From contig CAUEEP010000908.1 of the NCBI GenBank assembly GCA_958450365.1, forward strand, positions 1,154,341 through 1,218,340: DNA of 64,000 nucleotides, written 5' to 3'. The stretch comes from Mesorhabditis belari (Eukaryota; Nematoda; Chromadorea; Rhabditida; Rhabditidae). The position numbers were made by a program, and so were the translations under genes. This document shows, piece after piece, positions 1 through 13,000 of this stretch. The notes under the pieces are model-generated. The model saw only the letters and a list, made by a program, of their open reading frames with translations. It did no database searches and had not been told where the DNA came from. Position 1 is the first letter of the stretch. Every line of letters begins with the position of its first letter.

Positions 1-978
1 GGAGTGGCCGCAGAATTGTATGGAGGGGAATTGTTGGTCATTCCACTGAAAATAATGAATATTTGAGATCAGTTTGAAATCACTGTTTGATTCATTCATG
101 TTTCGCAGATTCCTTACCCGTTTGTTTGAAGAAGACAAGTGATACGATAAGTGCTTGTGTAATTCTTGTAAGCACAACCGATTGACAAGGCATTCTCACC
201 AACAAACTAAACAATTCTTTTAATTACAACAAGTGAGTCACTCCTTTTACCATCCAAACTTGATTTTGATAATGCTGATCTCTGGTGATCGTTGTCGACA
301 ATTTGTATTGATAATTGAAGGTTGGAACTCCAGTTGAGGTCAAATATCCATACCACCAATTGTTCCATCCCTCCTCAACTGTAACCCGTCAAGTATCAAA
401 AACCAGTCTTTATCTCATAGTCAGTGCATATAAATCAAAAACCTACACATTTGTTGTCCAGTAATTGTGTTGACTCCAGCTGTACCCGCCCAGAATCCAA
501 CGTTGATTTCTCCAGCTCCAAATGTATCTCCACGAGCATCCATCCATTGTGCAGCTGTTGTTGCAAGTGTGGCATTCCATTTCTGAAAGCATCTCTTAAC
601 GCTTTTTCATAACAATCACTCACCAATGAATAGAGTTTCTTTGCCGGTGGCCAGAAAGAATTTGACTAAAGAATTCAGATCAAAAAGATATCGAATGAAG
701 GAATCACCGGATTTGACGAGTTATGCCAAGACTGACGACCCCAAGCGACATTCGAACGGAGTTGATTGACTTGCTAAAAAGGGTTTGACCCAAGATATTA
801 CGAATGCCATTTTGTATCTGCTTCACCCATTCGAATCACCTACCGCAAGAATGTAGTTCGCGACAGCAGCCGTATAGGGGACAGCCGTTGCTCCAGTTCC
901 TGCAGCTGCTCCGATGACTGGGGGACCGTATCCAGAAATATTTGTGGCTGCGGTGGCTAAAAGTAATAATTGGCACAT
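1..978 (-). CDS. CAP/SCP-domain secreted protein, 3' end outside window
   Basis: Hand-spliced exons: 844-978, 708-773, 624-665, 447-582, 251-378, 118-206 and 1-45 (open at the window edge). All junctions are GT-AG and the phases agree. The start at 978 gives a signal-peptide-like N-terminus (MCQLLLLATAATNISG). Family landmarks appear in CAP order: an HNxLR-like VNQLRSNVAWG, then KWNATLATTAAQWM, a GExN-like AGEINVGFW, HYQNQVW (the HYTQVVW motif) and the Cys-containing IGCAYKNYTSTYRITC. CAP proteins (SCP/TAPS, nematode scl/vap) are secreted, with roles in host interaction or defence; the biochemical activity is usually unknown. The first conserved His is replaced by Asn in VNQLR, so the usual metal-binding tetrad may be incomplete. 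The family call is firm; the function is not. Confidence 0.8.
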
Positions 979-1582
979 TCAGCTTTATTTTAGTTACCAG
1001 CTACAAGAATCGCAAGAATTGAAAGAACACTCATTTTTGAGAGAATGGATGAGAATCGACGAATCGAATGATTTCCCTTGCTTCCCGATGTCCTTTTATA
1101 TTACTTTTTGTACCAGATTCCGATGATCTTTCTCTTTAATCCCAGCTAATATTTCGTTTTTCTATTCAATCCTAAATTTCTCCCCAAATCGTTCGATGAT
1201 TTGTGGCTTCTGAAAGGGAACACACAAAATGAACCCGATCAAATCCAATTGATCTTTCGTTCCTCGGATAAACAGGGCCAGTGAATTCAAAATGATCTAT
1301 TCAAGGTGTTCTATATTGGGATACAGATCAAACAACAGCCAAAATCACTTTTCAATGTAAACTGCGGATTTTTGGAAAGAATCGAATGAAGAAAATTAGA
1401 TGAGGTGGGACTTTTGAGCTAGTGAAATGATCCATGTACTTTTTAGATCAAGTTTAATGTCTTTTGTTTGTTGAATAAAGTGCTGGTTTCTCTTGGTTTT
1501 ATTGAACTGCTTTTTTCAAGGTTACGGTAAAAAGAACAAGAACAAGATTTACGCTAACGAAAAATTTAGGTATTTACTCTAA
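979..1582. other. intergenic between CAP gene and serpentine receptor
   Basis: About 600 bp between the start of the CAP gene and the 3' end of the minus-strand receptor. It should contain the CAP promoter and the receptor 3' UTR. I see no RNA gene, no clear repeat and no coding exon; the short ORF at 914-1126 (+) overlaps CAP exon 1 on the other strand. Confidence 0.5.
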
Positions 1583-3636
1583 TCATGTTGTAGAAGCCAC
1601 AGTCCTCACGGCATCCTTTTCGGGATTGTCTTCTCTATAGAAACACACCATCATAAGACTGAAATTTGAATGTTAAAGTAAGACAAAGACAAAATTACCC
1701 AATGCTTAGGCTTTGTAGAGCGCTAATTGTAGAGAAGATGAAATGAAATCGACTCTCGCTTCCAACATCGAAAAGTGACTCATAGAAGGGGAACATGGGG
1801 AGAAAAATAACAATATAGTAGAAAATGTTCATCGAGTGACTGATCAGCATCTAAAAGAAGTTTTGACGCTTTCTCTTCTAGATTTCTTCTAGATTTTTCA
1901 CCTGGTCTTTGTGACTTCTCGTCTTTCTTTAGTTTACCTGAATGCCGAGTCGAAGATCTGCTCGATTTTGTCGCACATCGTTGACGCTCTTTTGCTGTAA
2001 GTCATTTCTAAAAATCTTTACTAAGCAAATCTACCGTTTCTTTCATTTCTATCATCACTTTTCGCAATTTTCTTAATGTGATCAGATCGATAAGTGCTGC
2101 AAAGACTGAGGCACCAGAAAGTACCCACCAACTATCGTCGAAAATCCGATCTGAACCAAAGGTTTGCAAAATTAACAAATACCAATTCCAAGCGTCTCTG
2201 AGACGTTTTACTCTTACGCTTTACGTTTTTAAATCCAATCACTCACCAAACCAATTACCGAAGGGCAAGCGACGGAAAATATAAAGACTTGTATCGTATA
2301 TAAATGCACTAAACGTGTACAAATTTGCGTAGACCTTTCCAACTAAAAATCGATTGCAAAACAAAAACTAAATAAGGCAGACTTTGCCCAATCAACGATC
2401 CGTAAGCAAAGACGGGTATGAGAAAGAGTATCACCGGCTGGATTTGATAACCCTTTGAGAATATTTCGAAATATCGACCATCAAAGTGAAGCGCGAAGAA
2501 CCTGAATTGGTTGTAAAACGTGAAGAGTTGGTTGAGGGCCTGCTGATAGTGATCAAATGTTCAAGACATTGGCAAGTGACAGCTGTGCCTAGATAGAAAG
2601 TGCTGAGAATCTGGTTGAGCATGGCTCCACTCCATGGATAATTGGCCATCGAGAGACAATGAGGCTTCAAAGGAGGCTCATCCCAGAAGAGAGCTGGAGC
2701 TGTCCATCTAAAGTATGTTTGCCATAACTGTGCTGATCAATAGCCACAGAATTTTTGTTAGGCAACTGAAAATGGCTGATAGTGGGCTGGATAGTTCAAA
2801 AATTTGTCGAGAATGAGTCTGATAGTGACCGATTCTTTCTCTAATAACAAGCCAGCTACAGATCCAGAGTAAGACTCCTGGAAGGCTCATGCCTGTCAGT
2901 AAATGATGTCTGTCTGATGGCACAGAATAGCCCGGTCAGAACACAGACTCACAATCAGAACCAAGAAACTAAAATAGCTTTCAAAATCCTAAGCCTAATT
3001 GTATTGTAAAACGATTGCGGGACATTTGATACGCGCCCCGCCTCTTTTGCCATTGGCGATCTTACTTCGAGCTCAATCTTGGTGTTGGGCTGTCCAATTT
3101 CACTAGTTTTTGTACGAATCGACAGCGAAAGGCTTGGCGCATCTAATGATACCAAGAATATTGAAATTGAACAGCCCAACTTCAAGAAATTTGAGCTCAA
3201 AGTTAGATTGCCAATGGCAAAGAAGGCGGAGCCGATAACCTTGTAAATCAACCACAACTTACTTCAAAATACAACTCGCAAAGTAAACATCGAGTAGCCC
3301 TCGGACAGCTCGCAACGCGGTATTCCATAAAAGATTCACTTTCACATTCGCACCCATTCTCGTGCTTCGATAAACAACGCAGAAAGCCCACAAGTTAGCC
3401 GTGCAGATAGCTTGTCCTAACTAAATAGATCAATCATATATCATGACTTATACCCTTACAACAATGGCACAAAAAGCGACATATGTATCGTCATCAGAAT
3501 CTGTATGACAAACTCGGTCTTGGCATGTAAAGTAGGCAAACTGATAGAGGGTTTTATTTGAACCCGGAGGCATTTTTGGAGGATCATCCATATTGTAAAC
3601 GCAGTCCACATCAATGACTATACCAAATTTGCTCAT
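1583..3636 (-). CDS. serpentine chemoreceptor-like 7TM GPCR
   Basis: Multi-exon gene read from 3,636 to the TGA at 1,583-1,585. The first exon begins MSKFGIVIDVDC right after a TTTAG acceptor and has an acidic, Cys-containing N-terminal stretch, then TM1 (YVAFCAIVV). Next come LGQAICTANLWAFCVVYRS and VNLLWNTALRAVRGLLDVYFA (3,280-3,420), and SMANYPWSGAMLNQILSTFYL (2,570-2,660). The third transmembrane end reads NQFRFFALHFDGRYFE. A polar loop LQQKSVNDVRQNRADLRLGIQ (1,940-2,000) precedes TM6 MNIFYYIVIFLPMFPFYESL. The tail ends near EDNPEKDAVRTVASTT. The RF-ALHF-G-Y motif matches the other receptors here. Exons around 2,690-2,960 are uncertain. Srv, Srx and Srsx classes cannot be separated by eye. 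The intron at 2,960-3,270 carries a palindromic MITE. Confidence 0.6.
3013..3245. repeat. palindromic MITE (GCGCC...GCCATTGGC family), copy 1
   Basis: An imperfect hairpin of about 230 bp in a receptor intron. The left half contains cctcttttgccattggcga and cagcc-type blocks; the right half repeats them inverted (gattgccaatggcaaagaag). The halves meet around 3,110-3,140. A second copy with the same internal order lies at 35,160-35,395. Both have nearly full-length inverted symmetry, as in foldback MITEs. No transposase is visible. Confidence 0.75.
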
Positions 3637-4329
3637 CTAAAGATTGGTGTACAAGTAAAACCGATTAAAACAATCTATTCAGCTTATAATCCGTAACAAG
3701 AAGAATATGATAAAACATAAAAGGTATCTTTCTAACGTTATGAAAAGAATCTGAGCAAAGTAAAGTTGTAAAATAGAAAGAGAACTGGTTCTACTCAAAT
3801 TGAACAAAAACCAAAATGGCCTTTGAGAAATAAAAGGCGAAACAGTAAAGGTAATAATTTATATACTTTGCCCCATAATTTGAAACAAAGTACCAAACGG
3901 TAATTGCCAGAACCCTTCTTGAAAAAATTGAGGAAATAGCAAGATTGATTTTTACTTCCGTTCCTAATAATGAGTAGTGCTCATGTTTGAAAATCGAAAG
4001 TTCAACTTTATAGCAAACTTTAAGACTGTAGAACTGTAATATTAACCCGATTTTCTTTGTAGTAGCTTCTATTCAATGAACAGATCAGTTAAGCTTTAAC
4101 TTTTTGTCGGTATTATAAACCATCTTTCCGCCAAACCAAATCATGCAAGCGTGTCCCGGATCTCCAAATTTCCAGACAATTCAAAGTCCTCTAAACTTTT
4201 TGATGAGACCTCAAGAGCCGCTTTGAAACAACGATTTTTCTAAAAGTATGAGTTTAACCTGGTTTGACTAGATATAAACTTTAAAACAATCCTTAGAACT
4301 TAAACAAATCTGCAAAGGAAAAATTGGAG
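3637..4329. other. AT-rich stretch with no gene seen
   Basis: About 700 bp of AT-rich sequence between the receptor's first recognised exon and the possible N-terminal exons. It may be intron or intergenic DNA. No open frame with coding character, tRNA-like fold or inverted repeat was seen. Confidence 0.4.
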
Positions 4330-4640
4330 AGATAGGATTAGCACTGACCTACAGAAACAAGCTCTACATAAACATCTTCCAAGACATTCTCATCTTCGGT
4401 TAAATCATCGCAAGTCTGCTTGAAATGCTCGACCATCCATTCTTTGTACAACTTATAATTGTCTTTAGCAAAGTCATAGAGAGTCGTGAGATGGATCTGA
4501 AATTGGAATGAAAAGCCAGTGTCAAAACAAAACCTGAAAAAGTTATAGAATAAATAAAGTCTCCTTTACTTACCAAACAATAGTGAAAAAAGGTGGGCTG
4601 TCCGGTTCAGAATCTTCATTTCCGCGCTCTGTACTTTTGC
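4330..4640 (-). CDS. possible serpentine receptor N-terminal exons
   Basis: A minus-strand exon at about 4,353-4,545 encodes IHLTTLYDFAKDNYKLYKEW followed by an acidic stretch ending VYVELVSV. The spacing of LTxxxDxxxxxYxLxxEW and the hydrophobic ending resemble the N-terminal exon of the duplicated receptor at 61,142-61,296 (LLTFIADLNWSIYDLLLEW). An upstream exon at about 4,570-4,640 can be joined in phase through a GTAAGT donor. It may be the true 5' end of the receptor at 1,583-3,636 or a relic of another receptor; I could not find the connecting exon in 3,640-4,320. Confidence 0.35.
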
Positions 4641-5051
4641 TTCAAATCCTACATTCTGTTAAACTAAAGCCAGCCGAGACACTCAAGGTTGAAAATGATC
4701 TGAAAGCTGATTTCAAAGCCTTTGAAACTTCACAAACTACCCGCTCTGTAAGCTTAATTGCAAGCACAAGTTATTATCAGATTAAAATTTTGTAGCGTTC
4801 TTGTGCACCCACTTTTGTTTTGCTCTGTTCACGCATGTTTTTTGAACTTTGACGGTGAACTATCCGTTCACCGCCAAAACTTCAATAAAAAGGCATTCGG
4901 TTGAATTCAAAGCTGAAAATAACAAGCCCCAACTGAACGAACAATTTAAAAGCTAGCTGAAATATTCAATTTTGCTTTTTTCTGTATCCAGTACTTTCAA
5001 AATCGATCCAGAAATTTGCGGTCAATCCCATGAATATAAAACGAAATCGTG

Positions 5052-6374
5052 ATGACAATTTTTGATTATCAAATTCCGCAAATGATTTTGATTCTACTTT
5101 TTTGTGGAGGCAAGTTTTTTACCCAATAGCTAAACTCATTTTTAAGTGAAATCACTCGTGGATGCGGCCACTTGTTATGATTGTGTCTATGGCTTCAAAC
5201 CCTGTGATAGCTGCCAGAACATAACCACTAGTTTGTTTGAAGAAGAAATATGATTTGGATTGAATTATATTTCTGAATCTGAAAACGGATCGAATTGAAT
5301 GCTAAACAACAAACGCATGCTTTTCAGACGACGACCTTCACGGAATTTGGTCCGATTGGTCGGATTACACAGCTTGTAGCCATACCTGTGGCCTCTACGG
5401 GAAGAAGGTTCAGCGAAGAACGTGTGCTTCTTGGTCTTATGGATGTCCGTGCACGTGGGTTTTTTTGGGTTTACAATGTTTTTCAGCTGTTCATATTTGA
5501 AACTTATGGTTGTTTCAGCTTTGTTTCCAAAAATAGAATTCAATGCCATAACTTCAGTGGAGCCTACTCCGCGTTGTCCCCTGTCCAATTGGCCCTCTTT
5601 GCACAAAAGGCTTCGCTTGCAATCCGCCCTGGAAATCGGTTCGAAAATGTTCTTTCATTTGTTTAGTTCTTTTTAGTACACTGAGACCACGTGTATTCAC
5701 GTGGATCTTTGTACTTCACGAACTCTTTGTGGACCTGTTACACGAGATGACGATTATGCTGAACCGTATCCATGTCGCGGCGTGAGGGGTTTGTTTATAA
5801 GATCATATAACTGATAGATATGAGCCCCCTAACTAGTGAAAGAGATTGATTTTAGAGATCCAAAGCTGCAATCCATGCCCAGTTGAAGGTTGGTTGTTCA
5901 CTTAATATCTTCAAATATCAATATTTAGGTGTTTGGTCAGCTTGGTCCAACGTCGGAAAATGTTCGGCGACGTGTGGTCTTTGCGGAGTGGTTTATCAGA
6001 ATAGAACGTGTGAATCAGCGAGCTACGGATGTCCTTGCACGTGCGCTTAAATATCAAAATGTTGATCAAAAGCCTACAGTTCTTCTTTTAATAAAATGAT
6101 TTCAGTGGCCCAATCAGTCAACACTACGCTTGTCCCAAGAAGCCTTGCCCGAAGGCGCCGCGCTGCTGTGGACAAGCACCGAATAATGTTGTGGTAATCG
6201 TTTTGGATTTGGATTTTCATCTATCTAGACCCTTGTGCTATGGCATTCAAATTTTGCAATCAAATTGCTTAGGTGAAAAACCTGGTGACAAAGACGAACC
6301 AATGTGGCCTACAACTAGCACCCGACGAGGTTCTCCATCCCATTCACACCTATCACCCCGTCATTTGTCCATAA
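5052..6374 (+). CDS. secreted protein with two thrombospondin type 1 repeats
   Basis: Exons in phase: 5,052-5,109, 5,147-5,230, 5,328-5,454, one exon starting after TTCAG at about 5,556 (end uncertain), 5,677-5,788, 5,856-5,888, 5,929-6,040, 6,106-6,193 and 6,273-6,374 (TAA). The N-terminus is hydrophobic (MILILLFCG), followed by a Cys-rich linker CYDCVYGFKPCDSC. TSP1 repeat 1 is WSDWSDYTACSHTCGLYGKK ending SYGCPC. Repeat 2 is WSAWSNVGKCSATCGLCGVV ending SYGCPC, followed by YACPKKPCPKAPRCC. TSP1 modules are extracellular adhesion or matrix modules, consistent with a small secreted nematode protein. The first intron appears to use a GC donor (GAG|GCAAGT). The reading frame in 5,556-5,650 is the weak point. 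Confidence 0.75.
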
Positions 6375-7017
6375 AATTTGTTTCCTTGTTATACATACCA
6401 TTGCTTAACTGATTAAGCCTGTTCACAGCAGAATTGGCCTGAAAGATTAAATTGTTCATTGAGCTAACTGCATTCTACTTTTCAACGTCCGAATCCTAAG
6501 ACAATCGGCGGTTTTTGTTTATGAATTAGCTTGCTGGGTCAAATCTGGGATTGCGTCCATCCTGAAAAGTTCTGAGATGATTGAAAATTTTCAAAACTAC
6601 TAACTTCCTCTCTTTTGTCGAGCAGAAATGATTTCATCCCCTCCATTTCTCTTCATAAAATTGATCGTGACATCTTGACCTATTGACCGTCTCTCCTAGA
6701 TGGCTAAACATCTCGAACACATCGTATGCCTTTTTGAATGGATCAGCTCCCCGTTTTGATCCAACATCAGCCGCGTGTATCTTTTCCAATCCGAACTTTA
6801 CATCGCCCCTTAGCAGAGGAAATTGCTAATAAATGTTTGCTTTTGGTGAAATTTAAACTGAAATTTATTTTGAAAAATTTTCCTAAACAAATAGTAACGA
6901 TAACAAAGATAGCACAACGATAGCCAAAGTCTCAATAGATAGATCAAGAGATCGGAAATTAATAACACGTCAGAGTAATAGAAATAACCCGAAATAAAGC
7001 AAGAATACGATAATTTA
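6375..7017. other. convergent intergenic region
   Basis: About 640 bp between the 3' end of the TSP1 gene (+) and the stop codon of the P-glycoprotein gene (-). It would hold both 3' UTRs. AATAAA-like motifs occur on both strands. No other gene is seen. Confidence 0.5.
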
Positions 7018-10000
7018 CTAAGAATCTGCTTCAGCATTCTGCTTGGTCTGCTGCTTTTGGGTGAGTTCGAAATAGGAGCCACGCTGAGCCATCAACTCTT
7101 CGTGACTACCTGAAAAGACAGTAGTTCAGTTTATCCATAAAAACCTTGATAAACAACTTCAATAACTGATTTTTCCAACATTTTTCATTACCTTGTTCAA
7201 TCACTGTTCCCCCGCTGACCACCAAGATACGATTCGCTTTCACAATTGTTGATAATCTGTGAGCGATCACAATACAAGTTCGACCCTCCGAAGCCTTATC
7301 CAATGCTTCTTGAACTAACTGAAAATGGATTGAATTGCAAAATTAGGCAAACATGTGTACTTTGTACTCTTTTTACTTTGACTTCATATAACTCTTACCT
7401 TTTCACTCTCAGTATCCAGGGCACTTGTTGCTTCATCAAGTAGGAGAATCTTCGGATTCCTGATAAGCGCTCTTGCAATGGCAACTCGTTGCTTTTGACC
7501 TAAAAGTCGTGATTCACTTTTGCAGGAATTCTTTTTACCTCCAGAAAGCTGAGTTCCTTTATCACCGACTCGAGTTTCATAACCATCTGGCAGTTCACTA
7601 ATGAACCTAAACAACATTATTTTTAAATCAATTGATATAAATACTTGTGAATGTTAGCTTTTCGAGCAGCTTCCACAATTTCTGTGTCAGGAATGGAATC
7701 TTTTGGAAGTCCGTAGACAATATTTTCCTAAACAATAAGATCATTGTTTGTACAAATTAACAAACCTTGATCGAGCAATCGAAAAGAATCGGTTCTTGAG
7801 AGACGAGAGCCATGTGTTTTCGGAGATGAAGGGGATTCAGTTGGCGGATGTCTTCATTGTCAACTTCCTGGAATTGAGAAATGAAAGAATTTGCTAAAAT
7901 TCGGTTCTCTATTAAATAAGTTCTAGCATTTCTCCATTCTTCAAGTTCTCACCAAAGTTCCCATCGTCGGATCGTAGAAACGCTCTAACAGTTGAACCAC
8001 GGTACTCTTCCCGCATCCTGATGAACCAACCAAAGCAAGCGTTTCACCGGGATTCACTTTCAGGGAAAGGCCTGAAGTTTTTGTTTTTAAAAATCTTGAT
8101 CGTACCAACCTTTCAACACTTGAACCTCCGGTCGCTGAGGATAGCAAAAATGAACGTCTTTCAGCACAATTGCTCCGCTTATTGGCTAAATTCATATCTT
8201 TTACTGGTTTCAAACTTTGGCTTACTGTCATTTTTCCTCCAGTGCTGAGATTATCAATTTGTGGCTTTTCTTCGAGCATTTTGAAAATTAGACCGGCTGC
8301 GAATTTGGCTTTTGCGTACTCGGGAAAATACGCGGATGCTAAACCGATCGAAGAGGATGAGAACTGGATGGCCATCATCACTCTGAATGCGATTGGTTTA
8401 ACTTTGGCTTTTGTTAGTTTCACATTGCTGGCTTAAAAATATTCAACGGCATGTTCTATTCTACAGTCAAGATAAAGATTGTTGAGCTTTTCACCTCATG
8501 ACACTAATCGGATTTGACACATGCTCCTCCATGATCAACCAGCCTCCAAAACCGAACTCAGCGGCGAAAATGAAGAACATCAATGAGTTAGCAAGTGCGG
8601 AAACCATTCCCTTTAACAAATTTTGATTCATTTCTCAAGTTCTTTTTTACCTGCATAATAGCTCGATTCGTGCTTGTTCTGTGTGGTCCGTCAAGGAAAG
8701 CGCAGAAATTCTTGTGCAGAACTTTTTCCAACGTTAGCGCTTGCACGGTTCTAATGTTCTCTACGGCTTCCATTGCGATCTAGAAATTCTCCCTAATATA
8801 ATAAATTCGCGAATTTCCAACTTTTCCAGATGCTTCAAGATCCTTTGCAAGAGAGGCATTCTTGTTCTGGAACATTCGCATGTGAAGCGTTTGACCAACA
8901 CCAAGAATTGGCATTAGGGCAAGCACTGAAAGTTCAACTTTATTTGTTTAGAAAGTGACCCAACTTGCTAACGCCATTTGCCATCCGTAGTAAAAAGCTA
9001 TCACAATTCCAACGATAAGTGAGACAGCAGCATTAAAAACCGAACCCAAGCGGTAATCAATGGCCTGAATTAAAGTTTATTAATGGATTACTGTAGAAAA
9101 CTAACGCTATCAAAAGATCTGTTTACTACATTTGACTATTCTGACGCCATTAAAGCTGTAGTCAGCTTGAACCAAACTACAGGATCTTTAACTGAAAGTG
9201 ACTGTAGTCCAATTAAAGCTTTCAGATTGTTTCCAGATTGAACTGGACTACGGTACTTTAGCTAGTATCATACTATAAGCCAGTCAAAGGTACCATAGTC
9301 CAATTAAAGGTACTGTGGTCAAGTTAAAGGTGAAGTTACAGGTGCTCATAGGTTGAGTACTAAATCCGGTACCCTTCATTTCGTTAACTTAATGAACGAG
9401 TCTCAAACTACCAAGTACCAAACAATTTCTTTCATTATAAACGTTTAACGTTTACTTTTTGTCATTTTAAAAAATTTTTTAGTATTTTAGAATAATCTGC
9501 GAGAACGAAAACAAGTATTTTAAAAATATTGAGAAAACCGCTAAACGGATTATTCTGAAATTTTGGTTGTAACTTTTTGTGCGCTATCTTTTTTTATTAT
9601 GTCATCAAAATAGGTTTAATTGGAAGAAACGGCTCAAATCGCATCATTGGACCTTGTCATTTTTGAACATTCGGCTTCTTTCTAATGAAAAATCTTCAAA
9701 ACAAAGCCTTTCAGAAATTTCCAAAAGTCATTTGCAAGAGAAATGATTTGGCTATCTAACCAACACACCGTATTTCATTTGATAGCTTGAGACTTATTCA
9801 ATTAGAAAATGAATTTGGGTAAAAGACTTACAAAAACTTGCTAGTACTCAACCTAATATATCCCAGTCTCCTACCAAATTTCAGCACCTTCTGAACTTCT
9901 GAGCTGATTGTATTATAGATAAATCACTAACCGCTTTCACATTCGGCGCATCAGTTGCCAATCTAGTGGATATCTTGCCGGCATCGTGAAGTGGATGATC

Positions 10001-13000
10001 GAAATAGGCTCCATCTTGTCGAACAACATTTCGAAACACTTTTGATCGAAGCCTCATTGTGAGCCGTTCAGCGGCAATCCCATAGAAAGTAGCTTGCAGA
10101 AGCATTGTTGTTCCCTGAATTGCTGCCAAAACAAGAAATCCCAATGACCACAGATGTCCTTGTTCACGCATCTTCTCCCGGTCTGGCTCAGCGAATACCT
10201 GAAAGGGTTTTTAAACGATTAGACTCTTTTGATACCTGCATAAGCTGAGTAAAGAATAGGGAAAAGACTGGGAAAACGGCTCCTTGGATGAGGCAAGCAA
10301 ATGTTCCGACCAACAACAGCCACCACTCCGGACGAGCGTATTTGAGAATTTTGAAGAGACTTTGTTCTTGAGCTCCTTCTTCTTGTGTTTCTCTCTTCAA
10401 TCTCTCGATGTCTGATTCTTTTTTCTCCATTTTCTTTTCTGTCTCTTCTTCGAACTCCAAATTGTCACTTTTGACTGTCGATCCACGGGAGAATTGTCTT
10501 GAGATTTGACGTGAAGCTCGTCGCGGTGACGCCACTTTTCCTCCTGAAAAGTAAGATTATTGATTACCATAAGAATCCACGAGTTTAAACTGTGCTTAGC
10601 GTCAGAAACCAGTAAAGTTCGAGTTTTTCTATTTCCATTCCCAACCTTTCTCTTCGACGTCAGCGAAGACTTGAGCATTGACGAGTTCATGGTACAATCC
10701 CTTCTTGGCCAACAATACATCATGAGTTCCCACTTCAATCACTTGTCCATCTTTTAGAGCAATAATTTTGTCGGCATTTCGAACAGTCGACAATCTATGT
10801 GCGATGACAATCGTGGTGCGACCAATCGACGCATTTTCAAGCGCTTTTTGCACCAAGTTTTCACTTTCAGCATCTAGAGCTGAGGTGGCTTCATCGAGGA
10901 GAAGAATTCGGGGATCTCTGAAAAGTGTTTAACTTTTAAATTCAGTACTCAAATCTCAACCTTACTTCAGTTTCTTATCGTTTTCTGAAATTGCAATACT
11001 ACCTTAACAGAGCTCTCGCAATGGCGATTCGCTGCTTTTGCCCGCCAGACATTTGAGAGCCTCGATCACCAACTATTGTATTTAAGCCCTGAAAATGATC
11101 AGAGCTTTGAATGCGAATTTTGAAACTTTCTTACTTGTGGAAAAGAGTTGATAAAGTTCAGAGCGTTGGCCTTTCGCAGCGCCTCCTGAATATCGGCATC
11201 CGTTGCTTCTGGGTTACCGTAGCGAAGATTCTAAAAAAGTTACCGATTGTCAAGTAAATTCTTCAAATGGACAATTACTCTATTTATCCAACCGTTTACC
11301 TCAATAATTGTGGTGTTGAAAAGAATAGGCTCCTGGCTAACCACTGCGATCATTCTCCTAGCAAATTCGATGTTTAACTCTTCCAGTGGCACTCCATCAA
11401 TTGTAATCTGCAATTTGGATATATTAATCTAGAAGTTAGATACATATAATCTAGATACATTTGAAGATACCAGAAAATTTTTAGTTTTCGAAAAACGCTC
11501 GAACAGGGAACCCCTTCCCTTTAATTCTCTGTAAAATAGGTCCATGGAGGCTGAGATTGAAAAAGGGTGACGAATCGACGCGCTAGACTTTCAGATATAA
11601 GTAAGATATTCAACTAACCTTTCCACTGTTCGGATTGTAGTAGCGAAGCAAGAGCTGAACGATTGTTGACTTTCCGCATCCCGAAGACCCAACCAGAGCC
11701 ACCGTTTCACCAGGCTGACAAGTCAAAGAAATTCCCTGCAAAAATATTTCGAGATAATCTAAAACCAAGTAAAGTTCATAGTTTACCTTCAATATTGGCA
11801 CATCTTTTCTCGTTGGATAGGTGAAGTGCAGGTTCTCGATTTTCACCTCTCCTTTCACGACATCCAACTTTTTACCCTCTGTTGAATAAGAGTCGATTTC
11901 TGGTTCCTAAAATGCTCTATGGCTTTAGTTTTGATTTAAAAATGTATTCTAGAACATTAGTTTGAAACCTACACGATCGATGATCTGAATGATAACACCA
12001 GCAGCTCCGAGGGCTACTCCAAAGACAGCAAACTGTTGCTAAATAAACAAATTTGAAAAACGCAAGAAAAAACAAATAAACCCCTGCTTGGCCCATCGCC
12101 ATTGATCCCATCATCACTGAGAAGAACACCTAAATCTTTGAAATTTTCGAAAACTTTAATATTTTACCGTTAAAACAGTCGATGAACTGGCCATTCCCCA
12201 ATAAATATAATCGGTTCCAACCCAGAACGCCAAGCAGTATGAGGAGAAGAGAACGACAAAAGTGATGGTCAGTCCAACACCGATGTACACCGATTTCTTG
12301 TATCCATCGCGTTTTCCGGCTTCTAGAGCATTGTCGTATTTCTTGCATTCACCTTCTTGACCATTGAAGGCAAAAACGGTTCGGATTGAGGTAAGAACTT
12401 CTTCAGCGATTTGTCCCGCCACTGAGTATTTCTTGATCTCTTCAGCTGTTGCTGAGGCCATGAGCTAAAAGATACTGTTATTTTAACAAGCTGTCAAGAA
12501 ATATTTGACCTCTTGAAGTTCAAACCAAGGCTAATGGTACGGTTTTTCAGCTCTGTATCCCTTTTCTAGTGCTTTCAATTCACATCCAGAATTTACCTTG
12601 GCCATGAAAGCTCCACAAATGATGAGAACCGGTGAGAGTGACATCATGATCAAAGTCAATTTCCAATTATACGTCATGGCTATCGCCAAGCCACCAAAGA
12701 ACTAAAAGCTTTTGAGTCTGAACATCTGCTACTTTGTGACTCACTTGAGCTGTGAATTGCACCATTAAACCCATTTTGTCCCCAAGACCCTCACGAACAC
12801 GTTCCATGGAACTAAAGTTGTAAAAATTGATAAGTAGTTTTCATATTACCTAAATTATTAATAAACATTTTTTCCTTTAGCTCTATAAGATGTTCAAGTC
12901 TTACTCGAAGAGTTTTGTAGCCAAAGTGCCCGATTGGTTTCGATCAAACCATGAGATATCCTGTCGCATGACTGCCTAAAATTTTATGAATTAAAAAACC

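Noticed and set aside
5295..5666. 123-codon plus-strand ORF
   Set aside because: Reads through an intron in a frame shifted from the TSP1 repeat, whose Cys/Trp pattern identifies the true frame.
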